Shown: positions 49,453-59,172, numbered from the stretch's first letter. The stretch: DNA of 64,000 bases from an uncultured Lysobacteraceae bacterium (GCA_946480825.1 CAMLLG010000008.1:1-64000), one strand, 5' to 3'. Program-made: numbers and translations. The notes: a model not told the origin generated them from the letters alone.

Positions 49453-49603
49453 TGCGTGCCGGATGCCTGTCCGCGGGCAGGGACTGCCCCCGTTTCTGAC
49501 GGATCGCGCAACCGGATCGTCGGGGAACCGGATGCGCTTGCGATTCCGTCGCCGATGCGCGCTATGCTCGACGCGTACCCAATCCACCACCGAGGAGTTG
49601 CAC

Positions 49604-49915
49604 ATGTCGAAGAATCATTACCTGGACACCGAAGAACTCGTCACCGACGCCAAGGTCGTTCTGGAAGATGTCGAAGCCATTCTCGAAGAAGCCGCAGGCG
49701 CCACCGGCGACCGCGCGCAGGCGCTCCGCGCCAAGGCTTCGGAAGCGTTGGGGCGGGCCAAACAGCGTCTGCAGGATGCGCAGACCGCGGTCGCCACCAA
49801 TACCAAGGCCGCCGCGCGCGCCGCGGACGATCTGGTGCACGAACATCCGTGGGGCGCGATCGGCGTCGCCGCCGGCGTCGGTTTCCTGGTCGGCCTGCTC
49901 GTTTCGCGGCGCTGA
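49604..49915 (+). CDS. DUF883 (YqjD/ElaB-like) membrane-anchored protein
   Basis: 103 residues. An acidic and helical N-terminus (TDAKVVLEDVEAILEEAAGA) leads to an Ala-rich coiled-coil and a C-terminal glycine-rich membrane helix (HPWGAIGVAAGVGFLVGLLV, residues ~80-100). This is the DUF883 pattern; E. coli YqjD and ElaB are inner-membrane proteins that bind ribosomes in stationary phase. A ribosome site (cgaggagttgcac) precedes the ATG. It leads a three-gene unit like E. coli yqjDEK. Confidence 0.92.
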   Translation: MSKNHYLDTEELVTDAKVVLEDVEAILEEAAGATGDRAQALRAKASEALGRAKQRLQDAQTAVATNTKAAARAADDLVHEHPWGAIGVAAGVGFLVGLLVSRR

Positions 49916-49929
49916 GCCGCCACCGGGCC

Positions 49930-50325
49930 ATGGCCTCGCCGCTCGCCTCCGTGCGCCGCCTGTCGGCGGCCACGGTCAATCTGTTGATGTCGCGCGCCGA
50001 GTTCGCATCGCTCGAACTCGCGCAGACCCGTGCCCGGATGATGGGCTGGCTGGTGCTGGCGCTGCTGGGCGCAGTGCTGGCGCTGCTGGCGTTGATCGCG
50101 GGCTCGGCCCTGCTCACCCTGGTGCTGTGGCCGCGCTACGGGTGGATCACGCTGGCGGTGCTATCGGCGCTGTACCTGATCGGCGCGATCTGGCTGTTCC
50201 GCAGTCTCGCCGCCGACATGGCGGCCGCGCCGCCGGTGCTGTCGGAAACCCTGCGCGAACTGGCCAACGACCGCGATGCGTTGCTCGGCGGCCGCGGCCG
50301 CAGCGACGCAGGGGAAACGCCATGA
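49930..50325 (+). CDS. Phage holin family (holin-X/YqjE-like) membrane protein
   Basis: 131 residues. A short amphipathic N-terminus (RRLSAATVNLLMSRAEFASLELAQ) is followed by two membrane helices (MGWLVLALLGAVLALLALIAGSALL region, ~41-68, and WITLAVLSALYLIGAIWLF, ~74-92). Despite the family's name there is no phage here; the gene matches yqjE in the DUF883-yqjE-yqjK set. Its stop overlaps the next start by 4 nt. Confidence 0.88.
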   Translation: MASPLASVRRLSAATVNLLMSRAEFASLELAQTRARMMGWLVLALLGAVLALLALIAGSALLTLVLWPRYGWITLAVLSALYLIGAIWLFRSLAADMAAAPPVLSETLRELANDRDALLGGRGRSDAGETP

Positions 50326-50669
50326 GCGACCAGGCGAAGATGCGCGAACTGCGCATGGAGATGCTGCGCATGCGCGCGACCGTCGAACGCGCCGAAGTCG
50401 CGTCGGCGATGCGCGAACTCCGCGGCGGCACCGACCGCCTGCGCTCCTTCGGCAACGCGGCCGGCGGCATCGGCGCGGCGCTGGCCGGACGCAGCGGCTG
50501 GGTCGGTCTGCTCGCCGCGCTCGCGCGCAGACCCTGGGTCACCGCGTTCGCGCTCGGCGCGGTCCGATCGCTCAAACGCCGGCCGATCCTGGCGGCGGCG
50601 GTCGTGGCATCGGCAGTCGTCGGCCTGCGTTTCGCACGAGCTTCGGTCGCGAACAGAACGGTGCGCTAA
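50322..50669 (+). CDS. Small YqjK-like protein
   Basis: 115 residues. A charged helical start (MSDQAKMRELRMEMLRMRAT) is followed by two or so weakly hydrophobic stretches (GWVGLLAALARRPWVTAFAL; ILAAAVVASAVVGLRFA). It holds the position of yqjK in the three-gene set. Function unknown. The ATG overlaps the upstream stop. Its own stop overlaps, by 4 bp, the stop of the convergent ELM1-like gene. Confidence 0.8.
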   Translation: MSDQAKMRELRMEMLRMRATVERAEVASAMRELRGGTDRLRSFGNAAGGIGAALAGRSGWVGLLAALARRPWVTAFALGAVRSLKRRPILAAAVVASAVVGLRFARASVANRTVR

Positions 50670-51673
50670 ACCGGCGTCAGTCTCGCCCGGACTTCCGCCG
50701 CCACCCGCGCCGTCTCCCGCAACGGTTCCACATCGAACGCATCCAGCCGCGCATCCATCGCGCGGATGCGGCCGCGCGCCAACAGCGCATCGATGAATCC
50801 TCGCGGGCGCCCGCGAACGCGGCCCGGGTCGAACACGAACACCGGGACGCGGGTGGCGCAGGCCTCGGAGATCATGTTCACCGAATCCGGCGAGCACACG
50901 ATGCGGTCGGCCCAGGCGAGCAGGCCGGGGTAGGGATTCCGACCGTCCGTGTCGTCGCGCCAGATCACGCCGGGTGTGCCGTCGTAGCGATGCCTGAGGA
51001 CATCGCGCAGTTCCTTGGGCGTGCGTCGTGAAGTGGTCAGCAGCACGCTGCCGCCCTCCCGCGCCAGCACCGCTTCGAACTTCGAGGCCATCACTTCGAA
51101 GGCCATGCGGTCGAAGCGCGCGTGCGCGCTCGTGCCGCCGAGCAGGAACGCGGTGCGCGGCGCGGGCAGGGCGGCGAACGCGGCGAAGGTTTCGCGCGCG
51201 CGCGCCAGCCAGGCGTCGTCGACCGGATGCAGGCTGCCGAGCATCCGGATCTCGTTCGGCGGGCTCTCATTCGAAGGGATCGCCTCCGCCCCGCGCAGGC
51301 GATCGTGCTCGGGCACGATCACCAAATCCCAATGCGACGGGTCCAGCCGCGGGTCGAGAATCTGTACCGCGCGGGCGCCACGCTTGCGCAGCAGCCGGGT
51401 GGCGAGCGCAGCCTGTCGCCCGCAGCCGATGGCGATGTCCGGCGGAGCCGACAGCAGGGCCTCGAAATCCGGCCCGAAGGCATGTTCCGTGCCGGGAAAC
51501 AGCCGCGGTGCGGCCCAGCGCCAGGGCGCGCGCGGGCTCAGGGTCAACGCGCTCCGATCGACATCGCGGCCCCCCGCGAGTGCGTCGGCCAGTGCGTCGG
51601 CCTGGCGCGCGTTGCCGGCGCGGCCGTCGCTGATCGCACAAATATGGAGTGAATCGAGCTTCTTTCCGCTCAT
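50666..51673 (-). CDS. ELM1/GtrOC1-like putative nucleoside-diphosphate-sugar epimerase family protein
   Basis: 335 residues. The family signature is clear: CAISDGRAGNARQADALADA at the N-terminus, IGCGRQAALATRLLRK, VQILDPRLDPSHWDLVIVPE, and the C-terminal ADRIVCSPDSVNMISEACAT. The fold resembles glycosyltransferase GT-B. Bacterial members are often near lipopolysaccharide genes; the biochemical role is not established. The start at 51673 fits the conserved N-terminus. Confidence 0.85.
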   Translation of the reverse strand: MSGKKLDSLHICAISDGRAGNARQADALADALAGGRDVDRSALTLSPRAPWRWAAPRLFPGTEHAFGPDFEALLSAPPDIAIGCGRQAALATRLLRKRGARAVQILDPRLDPSHWDLVIVPEHDRLRGAEAIPSNESPPNEIRMLGSLHPVDDAWLARARETFAAFAALPAPRTAFLLGGTSAHARFDRMAFEVMASKFEAVLAREGGSVLLTTSRRTPKELRDVLRHRYDGTPGVIWRDDTDGRNPYPGLLAWADRIVCSPDSVNMISEACATRVPVFVFDPGRVRGRPRGFIDALLARGRIRAMDARLDAFDVEPLRETARVAAEVRARLTPV

Positions 51674-51802
51674 TGTTCCGAATCTGACCCGATACGTTCT
51701 CGCCGTGCCGCTGTCGCGGACCTGCGCGGACTCTACACTGCGGCCTCGCTTTGATCTTCCTTGCTTTCATCTTCCCCTCGACCGTGCAGGACGATTCCGC
51801 CG

Positions 51803-52393
51803 ATGTTCTCTCCGCTCAACGACACCGCTCTGGACCAGCTCTTCCGCAGCGCCCGCACCTACAACGCGTTCTCCGGCGACATCGACGACGCGACGCTGCA
51901 GCGCCTCTACGATCTGTTGAAGTGGGGCCCGACGGCCGCCAACGCCGGCCCGGCCCGGTTCGTGTTCGTGAAGTCGCCCGCGGCCAAGGCCCGCCTCGCT
52001 CCCGCGCTGGACCCGGGCAATCGCGACAAGACCCTGGCCGCGCCGGTGACCGTCATCGTCGGTTACGACATGGCGTTCTACGAGAAGCTGCCGGTGCTGT
52101 TCCCGCATACCGATGCGCGGTCCTGGTTCGCCGGCAAGCCCGAGCCGGTGCTGGAGACCGTGGCCATGCGCAACGGCAGCCTGCAGGGGGCTTACCTGAT
52201 CCTCGCCGCGCGCGCCCTGGGTCTGGATTGCGGCCCGATGTCGGGTTTCAACAACGCCCTGCTCGACGAAGCCTTCTTCGCCGGCACCGCGATCCGCTCC
52301 AACTTCCTCCTGAACCTCGGCAAGGGCGATCCCGCCTCGATTTTCCCCCGCTCGCCGCGGCTGGGCTTCGACGAAGCCTGCCGCATCGAGTGA
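51803..52393 (+). CDS. rutE: RutE-like malonic semialdehyde reductase / nitroreductase family
   Basis: 196 residues, the RutE length. It is an FMN-dependent nitroreductase-fold protein with [34 protein letters not shown] and [24 protein letters not shown] motifs (here [11 protein letters not shown]). RutE reduces malonic semialdehyde to 3-hydroxypropionate in pyrimidine breakdown, but no other rut gene is nearby, so a general detoxifying role is likely. The ATG at 51803 is the conserved start. Confidence 0.9.
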   Translation: MFSPLNDTALDQLFRSARTYNAFSGDIDDATLQRLYDLLKWGPTAANAGPARFVFVKSPAAKARLAPALDPGNRDKTLAAPVTVIVGYDMAFYEKLPVLFPHTDARSWFAGKPEPVLETVAMRNGSLQGAYLILAARALGLDCGPMSGFNNALLDEAFFAGTAIRSNFLLNLGKGDPASIFPRSPRLGFDEACRIE

Positions 52394-52485
52394 CGTTCCG
52401 CGCACCGTTCCGGCGTTCCGCCGCCTCTGTAGTCCGTCACCATCCCTTCTGCGCCATCCCCTCATTTGCTTTCAGGAGTGTTCCG

Positions 52486-53100
52486 ATGAAACCTGCCCTG
52501 TTGAAGCGTCCGCTGCTCGCCGCCGCCCTCGCCCTGGCCTCCACCGCCGCCTTCGCCGCGCCGCTGACCTACAAGATCGACGCCAACCACACCGACGTGG
52601 TCGCCAGCTGGAGCCACTTCGGGTTCTCCAATCCGATCGCCCACTTCGGCAAGGTCGACGGTTTCATCACCTACGATCCCGACAAGGTCGGCGCGTCCAG
52701 GGTCGAAGTGACCATCCCGCTGTCGGGCCTGAATTCCCACGTCGGCGATTTCGACGACCACCTGCGCAGCGACGATTTCTTCGACGCCGAGAAATTTCCG
52801 AACATCACCTTCAAGAGCACGTCGGTGAAGGCCGCCGGCCAAGGCAAGCTGTCGGTCACCGGCGACCTCACCATCAAGGGCATCACCAAGCCGGTGACCC
52901 TCGACGTGACCATCAACAAGATCGGCGTGCAGCCGATGGCCAAGCGCGAAGCCGCCGGCTTCGCCGCCACCGCCACCATCAAGCGCAGCGATTTCGGCGT
53001 CGGCAAGTACGCCCCGAACGTCAGCGATGAAGTGACCCTGTCGATCACCACCGAAGCCATCGTGCCGAAGCCGGCGGCCGAAGCCGGGTCGACGAAGTAA
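52486..53100 (+). CDS. Periplasmic YceI family protein
   Basis: 204 residues. A signal peptide (MKPALLKRPLLAAALALAST, cut after AFAA ~24) is followed by the lipocalin-like YceI barrel: YKIDANHTDVVASWSHFGFS, FDDHLRSDDFFDAEKFPNI and LTIKGITKPVTLDV. These proteins bind isoprenoid lipids such as long-chain polyprenyls. A good ribosome site (caggagtgttcc) precedes the ATG. Role in this organism unknown. Confidence 0.95.
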   Translation: MKPALLKRPLLAAALALASTAAFAAPLTYKIDANHTDVVASWSHFGFSNPIAHFGKVDGFITYDPDKVGASRVEVTIPLSGLNSHVGDFDDHLRSDDFFDAEKFPNITFKSTSVKAAGQGKLSVTGDLTIKGITKPVTLDVTINKIGVQPMAKREAAGFAATATIKRSDFGVGKYAPNVSDEVTLSITTEAIVPKPAAEAGSTK

Positions 53101-53181
53101 TCGACCCGCCTCGATCGGGGCGAGACGCATCGATGATGTTCCCGGACGGGTCGCCTCGCGCGGCCCGTCCGCGTTGCGGCC

Positions 53182-53844
53182 TCAGCCCGCGGCTTCCGGC
53201 GGCGGCGCGTCGAACCGATAGGGCGTCGCCTGCGCCGAAGCGCGCAGGCCGAACGTGCCCGCGAATCCGGTGAGCCGCGGCATCCGCGAAAGATCGATCG
53301 GATTGCGGAACGGCAAGTGTTCCAGCAGGCAGAACAGGCCGAGATCGAACAGCGCGATCCGCTGCGCCGGCAGTTCGGCATGGATCGCGTCGAGATGCGC
53401 GTCCATCCATTCGAGACACAGCCCCAGGCTGGTCCGCCGCTTGCGCGACGTCGCGTCCGCCGGCCGCTTCGAGACGATGTCGTGGAACACCACCTCCACC
53501 TGCGCGGCCATCGCGTGCGCCAGCAGCTCGTGCGCGTTCATCAGCAGCGGCGATGCCGCTTCTTCCGGCCAGACCACCCGTGCGACGCCGCCCGGCGCCT
53601 GGCGTGCGATCCAGCGGCAGGCGTTGAGGCTGCCCCAGACCACCGTTCCGCCGTGGCGCACGGCGGGCAGTTTCAGCGCCGGATTGCCGGCGAACGCGGC
53701 CGGGTCTTCGCTCAGCAGATCGTGGATGGGCCGCAGCGTGCAGTCCACGCCCAGTTCGAGCGCCAGCAGGCGGACCTGACGGGTGTAGTGCGAACTCTGG
53801 CGGCCGACGATTTCGATTCCTGAAGCCGTGGACTTGGAAGGCAT
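53182..53844 (-). CDS. Glutathione S-transferase family protein
   Basis: 220 residues. The thioredoxin-like N-terminal domain (~10-85) shows SSHYTRQVRLLALELGVDC and LKLPAVRHGGTVVWGSLNAC, the cis-Pro and substrate-site Ser of GSTs. A helical C-terminal domain (~100-200) follows. The start at 53844 is preferred over 53874, as no conserved residues lie upstream. The substrate is unknown. It is divergent from the zinc-finger gene. Confidence 0.85.
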   Translation of the reverse strand: MPSKSTASGIEIVGRQSSHYTRQVRLLALELGVDCTLRPIHDLLSEDPAAFAGNPALKLPAVRHGGTVVWGSLNACRWIARQAPGGVARVVWPEEAASPLLMNAHELLAHAMAAQVEVVFHDIVSKRPADATSRKRRTSLGLCLEWMDAHLDAIHAELPAQRIALFDLGLFCLLEHLPFRNPIDLSRMPRLTGFAGTFGLRASAQATPYRFDAPPPEAAG

Positions 53845-53924
53845 GGGCGCGATCCGTGGGCGGGGTTCGCGCATCGTAGCGACGTGACCGGGTTAAAATG
53901 CGGCTTCCGCGCAGGATGACCGCC

Positions 53925-54116
53925 ATGACCGCCCAGCCGACTCAAGCCAACGCCCAGCAACGCTACGAAGTTCGCCATGGCGATCTGCCGCTGAGCTGCC
54001 CGACCCCCGACATGGCGCTGTGGAATTCGCACCCGCGCGTCTATCTGCCGATCGAAGCCGAAGGCGGCACTTCGACCTGCCCGTACTGCGGCGCGGTCTA
54101 TCACCTCGTCGACTGA
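53925..54116 (+). CDS. Small zinc-finger (zf-CHCC/NDUFS6-like) protein
   Basis: 63 residues from the ATG at 53925 (53916 and 53898 are alternatives; the aggatg at ~10 nt before 53925 favours it). The zinc ligands fit the CHCC pattern: Cys in LPLSCPTPD, His in WNSHPRVYLPI, and the pair in STCPYCGAVYHLVD. Homologues are complex-I NDUFS6 relatives and a frequent small gene near LPS genes in proteobacteria. It lies 51 bp before the GT4 gene. Confidence 0.88.
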   Translation: MTAQPTQANAQQRYEVRHGDLPLSCPTPDMALWNSHPRVYLPIEAEGGTSTCPYCGAVYHLVD

Positions 54117-54167
54117 ATCCGACGCGCCGGTCGCATCCGCATCGACCCGTCGCGGCCCGATTACGCC

Positions 54168-55307
54168 ATGCGCCGCCTGACCGTGGTGCAACTGCTGCCG
54201 GCGCTGCACGCGGGCGGCGTCGAACGTTCCACCCTCGAGATCGCCGATGCGCTGGTGCGCGCGGGGCATCGCGCGGTCGTGGTGTCCGCCGGCGGCCGTC
54301 TCGTTCCCGCGCTCGAAGCTTCCGGCGCGGAACACATCGCCCTCGACATCGGCCGCAAGTCGCCGCTGACCTTCCGCCACGTTCGACGCCTGCGCGCGCT
54401 GTTCGCCGACACCGGCGCCGACATCGTCCATGCGCGTTCGCGTCTGCCCGCGTGGGTCGGTTTCTTCGCGCTGCGCGGCATGCCGGCCACGCAGCGGCCG
54501 CGCTTCGTCACCACCGTGCATGGATTGAATTCGCCGTCGCGCTACAGCGGAATCATGGCCCGCGGCGAGCGGGTGATCTGCGTGTCCGACACCGTGCGCG
54601 CGTACGTGCTGCAGCATTACCCGGCGACCGATCCGGCTCGGCTGCGCACGATTCCGCGCGGCATCGACCCCGCCGCGTTTCCGCGGGCACCGCATCCGGA
54701 CCGCGCCGCGCGGGCGCGGGTCGCCGCGTCGCATCCCGCGCTGGGCGGCGAGGGCCCGCTGTTGCTGTTGCCGGGGCGCGGGACGCGCCTGAAAGGCCAT
54801 GCCGACGCGCTGGCGCTGCTCGCCGCGCTGCGCGGCGACGGCCTCGATGCGCGCCTGTGGATGCCCGGCGCGCGCGAACCCGGACGCGAGGCCTATCTCG
54901 CCGATCTCGAACGCGAGGCCGCGCGGATCGGCTGCGCCGCGGCGCTGGCGATCACGCCCGCCACCGCCGCGATCGCCGAGGCCTATGCCGCCAGCGATCT
55001 GGTGCTGCAGGTGTCGCGCAAACCCGAAGCCTTCGGCCGGACCGTGATCGAGGCGCTGTCGGTCGGGCGCCCGGTGGTCGGCTGGGCCCACGGCGGCGTC
55101 GGCGAACTGCTGCGCGAACTGCAGCCGGCGGGCGCGGCGAAACCGTTCGATGCGACCGCCTTGCTGCACGCCGCCCGCGCGATGCTTTTGCGGGTCGAGA
55201 TTTTGCAGACCGAGCCGGCTACGATGCCGCAGCGGCTGCAGCGCTACTCGCTCGGAGCGATGCAGGCCGCGACCCTGGCCTGTTATCGCGAACTCTGTCC
55301 GGAATGA
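54168..55307 (+). CDS. Glycosyltransferase family 4, probable LPS core or capsule
   Basis: 379 residues, GT-B fold. The N-terminal domain begins RRLTVVQLLPALHAGGVERS, with a glycine-rich acceptor loop. The C-terminal nucleotide-sugar site has LLLLPGRGTRLKGH and the E-x7-E motif KPEAFGRTVIEALSVGRPVV. It is cytoplasmic and acts on the inner face of the membrane. The stop overlaps the O-antigen ligase start by 4 nt, so the two genes are coupled. The sugar donor is unknown. Confidence 0.92.
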   Translation: MRRLTVVQLLPALHAGGVERSTLEIADALVRAGHRAVVVSAGGRLVPALEASGAEHIALDIGRKSPLTFRHVRRLRALFADTGADIVHARSRLPAWVGFFALRGMPATQRPRFVTTVHGLNSPSRYSGIMARGERVICVSDTVRAYVLQHYPATDPARLRTIPRGIDPAAFPRAPHPDRAARARVAASHPALGGEGPLLLLPGRGTRLKGHADALALLAALRGDGLDARLWMPGAREPGREAYLADLEREAARIGCAAALAITPATAAIAEAYAASDLVLQVSRKPEAFGRTVIEALSVGRPVVGWAHGGVGELLRELQPAGAAKPFDATALLHAARAMLLRVEILQTEPATMPQRLQRYSLGAMQAATLACYRELCPE

Positions 55308-56662
55308 CCGCAGCAACGATCCCCGCGCACGAGACCGACGCGCCTCCGCTTCCCGCGGGCTGGCGCTGGGCGCCGTTCTGGGTACTGGCCTTCGTCGCGC
55401 TGTGGCCGGCGCCGGGGATCGCCGAGGGCGTGCTCGCTCTGGGCGCGCTGGTCGCACTGGGTCGATTGCTGTACGTGCGTTTCCGCGGCGGCGGCGCCCT
55501 GCTCAGCGCGCAGGCCTGGGCGCTCACCAGCGTGCTGTTTTTCGCCTACTGGCTGCCGGAACTCATCGGCGCCATCGATGCGGTCGACCGCGCGCGTGCT
55601 TTTCGCGAGGTGGCGTCGGATCTGCGCTATCTGCCGTTCCTGTGGCTGGCCGCGGCGGCGGTGGCCGATGCGCGCGGTCGCCGCATCACCTTCGGCGGCC
55701 TCGCCGTCATCGTCGGCGCATGGAGTCTCGATGCGCTGATGCAGGCGATCGGCGGCACCAGTCCGCTGTTCGCGGGCATGGACGCGGCGAAACTCGCGAT
55801 CAGCGGGCACCGCCTGTGCGACGCCAACGATTATCTGTTGCTCGACCGCCTCGGCGGCGTGCTCGGCCCCTGCAACCTGAAGCTTGGCGTGGTGCTCGCC
55901 AGCCTGTCGCCGTTCGTACTGTACGTGGCCGGCCGGCGCTTCGGCCAATGGGGCTGGCTGGCCGCCGCGGCGCTGGTCGGCCTGGTGATCCTGCTCGCCG
56001 GCTCGCGTGCGTCGTGGATCACCTATGGCCTCGTGCTGTTGCTGTCCGGCTGGCGCCTGCTCGGCCGCAAGCGACTGCTGGCGGTGTTCGCGTTCGGCGC
56101 CGCGTTGCTGCTGGGCCTCAGCATCGTCTCGCCGCAGGTGCGCGAGCGCATCGAGCGCACCGCGTACGCCTTCAGCGCCGATCGCGAAGGCGTCGACAGC
56201 GCGCTCTCCGGACGTGGCCGGATCTGGGGCGCGGCCTGGTGCATCGCGACCTCGCATCCGGTCAACGGTGTGGGTCCCCGCGGTTTTCGCGAGGCGTTTC
56301 CCGGCTGCGACCCCGAGTCGGGCGCGCTCGCCGAATGGGGCCTGGGGCCGGCGCTGCATGCGCATCAGATCGTGCTGGAAATCCTCAGCGAAACCGGCGT
56401 CATCGGCCTGCTGCTGTGGCTCGCAGGCGTGGCGACGGCGCGACGGGCCTGGCGTTACGCCGAGCCCACGGCCCGCGCCGCCGCCGAGCCTGCGATGCTG
56501 GCGCTGGCGGTCACGGTGTTCCCGTTCAACACTCACCTCGCGTTCTATTCGACCTTCTGGGGCGGTGCGACCCTGCTGCTGGCGGCGCTGTACGCGGGCA
56601 GTCTGCTCGGGCGCGAATCGCCCGTGCCGGTCGAGTCGATCGAGCCGCCGCCTCAAGCGTAG
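55304..56662 (+). CDS. O-antigen ligase family membrane protein
   Basis: 452 residues with about ten membrane segments and a large periplasmic loop near residues 270-345. The Wzy_C-type loop has SALSGRGRIWGAAW, HPVNGVGPRGFREAF and LHAHQIVLEILSETGVIGLL, with the conserved H-x-x-x-L-x-x-x-x-E-x-G pattern. It joins polysaccharide to lipid A-core or acts as a polymerase. It is coupled to the upstream GT4 and convergent with the lpxL-type gene. Confidence 0.9.
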   Translation: MTAATIPAHETDAPPLPAGWRWAPFWVLAFVALWPAPGIAEGVLALGALVALGRLLYVRFRGGGALLSAQAWALTSVLFFAYWLPELIGAIDAVDRARAFREVASDLRYLPFLWLAAAAVADARGRRITFGGLAVIVGAWSLDALMQAIGGTSPLFAGMDAAKLAISGHRLCDANDYLLLDRLGGVLGPCNLKLGVVLASLSPFVLYVAGRRFGQWGWLAAAALVGLVILLAGSRASWITYGLVLLLSGWRLLGRKRLLAVFAFGAALLLGLSIVSPQVRERIERTAYAFSADREGVDSALSGRGRIWGAAWCIATSHPVNGVGPRGFREAFPGCDPESGALAEWGLGPALHAHQIVLEILSETGVIGLLLWLAGVATARRAWRYAEPTARAAAEPAMLALAVTVFPFNTHLAFYSTFWGGATLLLAALYAGSLLGRESPVPVESIEPPPQA

Positions 56663-56668
56663 ACGCGC

Positions 56669-57580
56669 TCAATCGTAGACGCGGCTGCCGTCGGGCCGGC
56701 GCTTGAACCGGCGATGGATCCACAGGTACTGCTCGGGCGCCTTGCGCGCCATCGTTTCGATCGCGGCGATCACCCGCGCGGTGTCGGCATCGGCGTCGTC
56801 GGAAGGAAACGCATCGAACGCCGGCCAGAAGCGCAGCGTGTAGCCGCCGTCGTCGCGGCGCACGTGTTCGAACATCACCACCGCCGCGCCCGAGAGCCGC
56901 GCCAGCTGATGCGTGGATTTCAGGCTTTTCGCCGGCTGCCCGAAGAACGGGACGAACGCGCTCTCGCCCTTGCTCGGATCCTGGTCCGGTGCGTACCACA
57001 GCAGACCGCCGCGCTTGAGATGCCGGGCCACGCCGCGCACGTCGTCCTTGGCGAACATGGCCGCGGCATAGCGCGAACGGCCGCGCAGCACCGCCCATTC
57101 CATCGCCGGCTGCGGATAGGGTCGATACATGCCGGCCAGCGGCACGTGATCGCAGGCCAGCCGCGCGCACATCTCCAGCGTCGTGAAATGGCCGGACACC
57201 ACGATCACGCCGCGACCCGCGGCCCGCGCGGCTTCGAGATGCGCCACGCCCTCGACCACCAGCCCGCGCCGCTGCGGTTCCACCGAGCCCCACCAGGCGC
57301 GCCCGAATTCGAACAGCGCGGTGCCCAGTGCGGCGAAATGACGGCGCAACAGTGCGGCGCGCGCGACGGCGTCCAGTTCGGGAAAGCACAATTCGAGATT
57401 GCGCGCCGCGACCCGCCGCCGATCGACCAGAGTCCAACGCAGAACGGCACCGATGCCGCGCCCGAGCGCACGCTGCGACGGCCACGGCAGGCGCGCCAGC
57501 AGCGCCAGCGCGCCGATGCCCAGCCAGATGGGCCAGTGTCGGGGCGCGCGCGGCGGCGGGGCATCGAATGCGAAGGGCAT
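56669..57580 (-). CDS. Lipid A biosynthesis lauroyl/myristoyl acyltransferase (LpxL/HtrB-like)
   Basis: 303 residues. A membrane anchor (~17-35, IWLGIGALALLARLPW) is followed by the LPLAT domain with the catalytic H131-x4-E136 (GHFTTLEMC), then MYRPYPQPAMEWAVLRGR and the typical APDQDPSKGESAFVPFFG. It adds a secondary acyl chain to Kdo2-lipid IVA. It is divergent from waaA by 72 bp, a common pairing of lipid A and Kdo genes. Which chain it adds cannot be told. Confidence 0.93.
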   Translation of the reverse strand: MPFAFDAPPPRAPRHWPIWLGIGALALLARLPWPSQRALGRGIGAVLRWTLVDRRRVAARNLELCFPELDAVARAALLRRHFAALGTALFEFGRAWWGSVEPQRRGLVVEGVAHLEAARAAGRGVIVVSGHFTTLEMCARLACDHVPLAGMYRPYPQPAMEWAVLRGRSRYAAAMFAKDDVRGVARHLKRGGLLWYAPDQDPSKGESAFVPFFGQPAKSLKSTHQLARLSGAAVVMFEHVRRDDGGYTLRFWPAFDAFPSDDADADTARVIAAIETMARKAPEQYLWIHRRFKRRPDGSRVYD

Positions 57581-57652
57581 GGCGCATTGTACGGGGACGC
57601 GCCCGCGCACCGGCCCGCGTCACCGATCATCGCGACCCGGTATCCTGTGCCG

Positions 57653-58954
57653 ATGCGGGCTGGCACCTTCGAGCGCACGATCGAACTCACCCTGCGCGGC
57701 CTGTATTCGGCCGCGCTGTATCTGCTGCTGCCGGTCACCGTCTATCACCTGATCTGGCGCGGTTTCAGACAACGGGCCTATCTGTTGCGCTGGCACGAGC
57801 GGTATGCGCGGTACGGCGCCGCCGTCGCGGACGCCGACGAACATCTGTGGGTGCATGCGGTGTCGGTCGGCGAAGTGAATGCCGCCGCGCCGCTGATCAA
57901 CGCGCTGCTGCGCGAACACCCGCGGCGACGGGTGCTGGTGACCACGATCACGCCGACCGGCTCGGACCGCGTGCGCGCGCTGTGGGGCACGCGCGTGGCC
58001 CACGTCTATCTGCCCTACGACCTCACCGGTGCGGTCGGCCGTTTCCTCCGGCATTTCCGGCCGCGGATCGCGCTGATCGTCGAGACCGAGCTGTGGCCCA
58101 ACCTGCTCTTCGCCTGTCGCGATCATGCGATTCCGGCGTATCTCATCAATGCCCGGTTGTCGGAGCGATCGCTGCGCGGCTATCGCGCGCTGCGGCCGCT
58201 GGTGGGCCGTGCGCTGCGCACGATGCGCGCCGTCGCCGCGCAGTCCGACGCGGATGCGTCGCGTTTCGCGCGGCTGGGCGCGCGCGAAGACCAGCTCGTC
58301 GTCTACGGCAATCTGAAGTTCGATACCCGAGTCGATCCGTCCATCGCGGTCTCGGCGCTCGCATTCCGCAGCCGCATCCCCGGTCGCCCGGTCTGGATCG
58401 CGGCCAGCACCCATCCCGACGAAGAGGCGCAGGTGCTGGCGATCGATCGTCGTCTGCGTGAGCGCTGGCCGGATCTGCTGATGCTGTGGGCGCCGCGGCA
58501 TCCGGAACGCTTCCGTCCGGCCACCATGCTCGCGATCGAAACCGGCCTGCAGGTGGCCACGCGCACGCTCACCGTGGCGCCCGAAGCCGACGATGCGGTG
58601 TTCGTGATCGACACGCTCGGCGAGCTGATGCTGTTCTACGCCTGCGCCGATGTCGCCTTCGTCGGCGGCAGTCTGCAGCCCGTGGGCGGTCACAATCTGC
58701 TGGAGCCCGCCGCGATCGGCACCGCCATCGTCACCGGCCCGCATCTGCACAACTTCAGCGACATCGCCGAGCAATTGCGCAAGGCGGACGCCGTGCGCAT
58801 CGCCGACGATGCCGATGCCGTGGCCGCGGCGTTGGAAACGCTGCTCGCCGACCCGGATGCGCGCGCGCGCATGGTCGAGGCCGGTCGCACGCTGGTCGAA
58901 CAGGGACGCGGTGCGCTGCGCCGGACGATGGACATGATCGAAACGGCGCTCTGA
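57653..58954 (+). CDS. waaA: 3-deoxy-D-manno-octulosonic acid (Kdo) transferase
   Basis: 433 residues. A membrane anchor (~15-35) leads to a GT-B fold. The catalytic base is E74 in WVHAVSVGEVNAAAPL; further motifs are IVETELWPNLLFA and FVGGSLQPVGGHNLLEPAA. It adds one or two Kdo sugars to lipid IVA, before the LpxL-type acyltransferase. The ATG at 57653 puts the anchor at the N-terminus; the longer upstream frame is antisense to lpxL. Confidence 0.96.
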   Translation: MRAGTFERTIELTLRGLYSAALYLLLPVTVYHLIWRGFRQRAYLLRWHERYARYGAAVADADEHLWVHAVSVGEVNAAAPLINALLREHPRRRVLVTTITPTGSDRVRALWGTRVAHVYLPYDLTGAVGRFLRHFRPRIALIVETELWPNLLFACRDHAIPAYLINARLSERSLRGYRALRPLVGRALRTMRAVAAQSDADASRFARLGAREDQLVVYGNLKFDTRVDPSIAVSALAFRSRIPGRPVWIAASTHPDEEAQVLAIDRRLRERWPDLLMLWAPRHPERFRPATMLAIETGLQVATRTLTVAPEADDAVFVIDTLGELMLFYACADVAFVGGSLQPVGGHNLLEPAAIGTAIVTGPHLHNFSDIAEQLRKADAVRIADDADAVAAALETLLADPDARARMVEAGRTLVEQGRGALRRTMDMIETAL

Positions 58955-59172
58955 ACAAGCGCCGCTCCGGAATGCGTCGCACGACGCGCATTCGACGGCG
59001 TCGATCCAAAACGTCCGGTCGATCGGAACGTTTTTCCGCGACGACAGCGCGATGTGATCGCAGTCGATCCGCGGCGAGCCTCATCGCGTTACAACGGCAT
59101 CGTGCGGCGTCCGCGGGATTTCAGGCCCGCAGCGTTCGTCGCATGTCACTGTCGATGATGAGGAGATGCTGT

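Noticed and set aside
49930..50325. Holin-family gene as a sign of a prophage
   Set aside because: It is the yqjE-type gene of a DUF883-yqjE-yqjK set and no phage genes are nearby.
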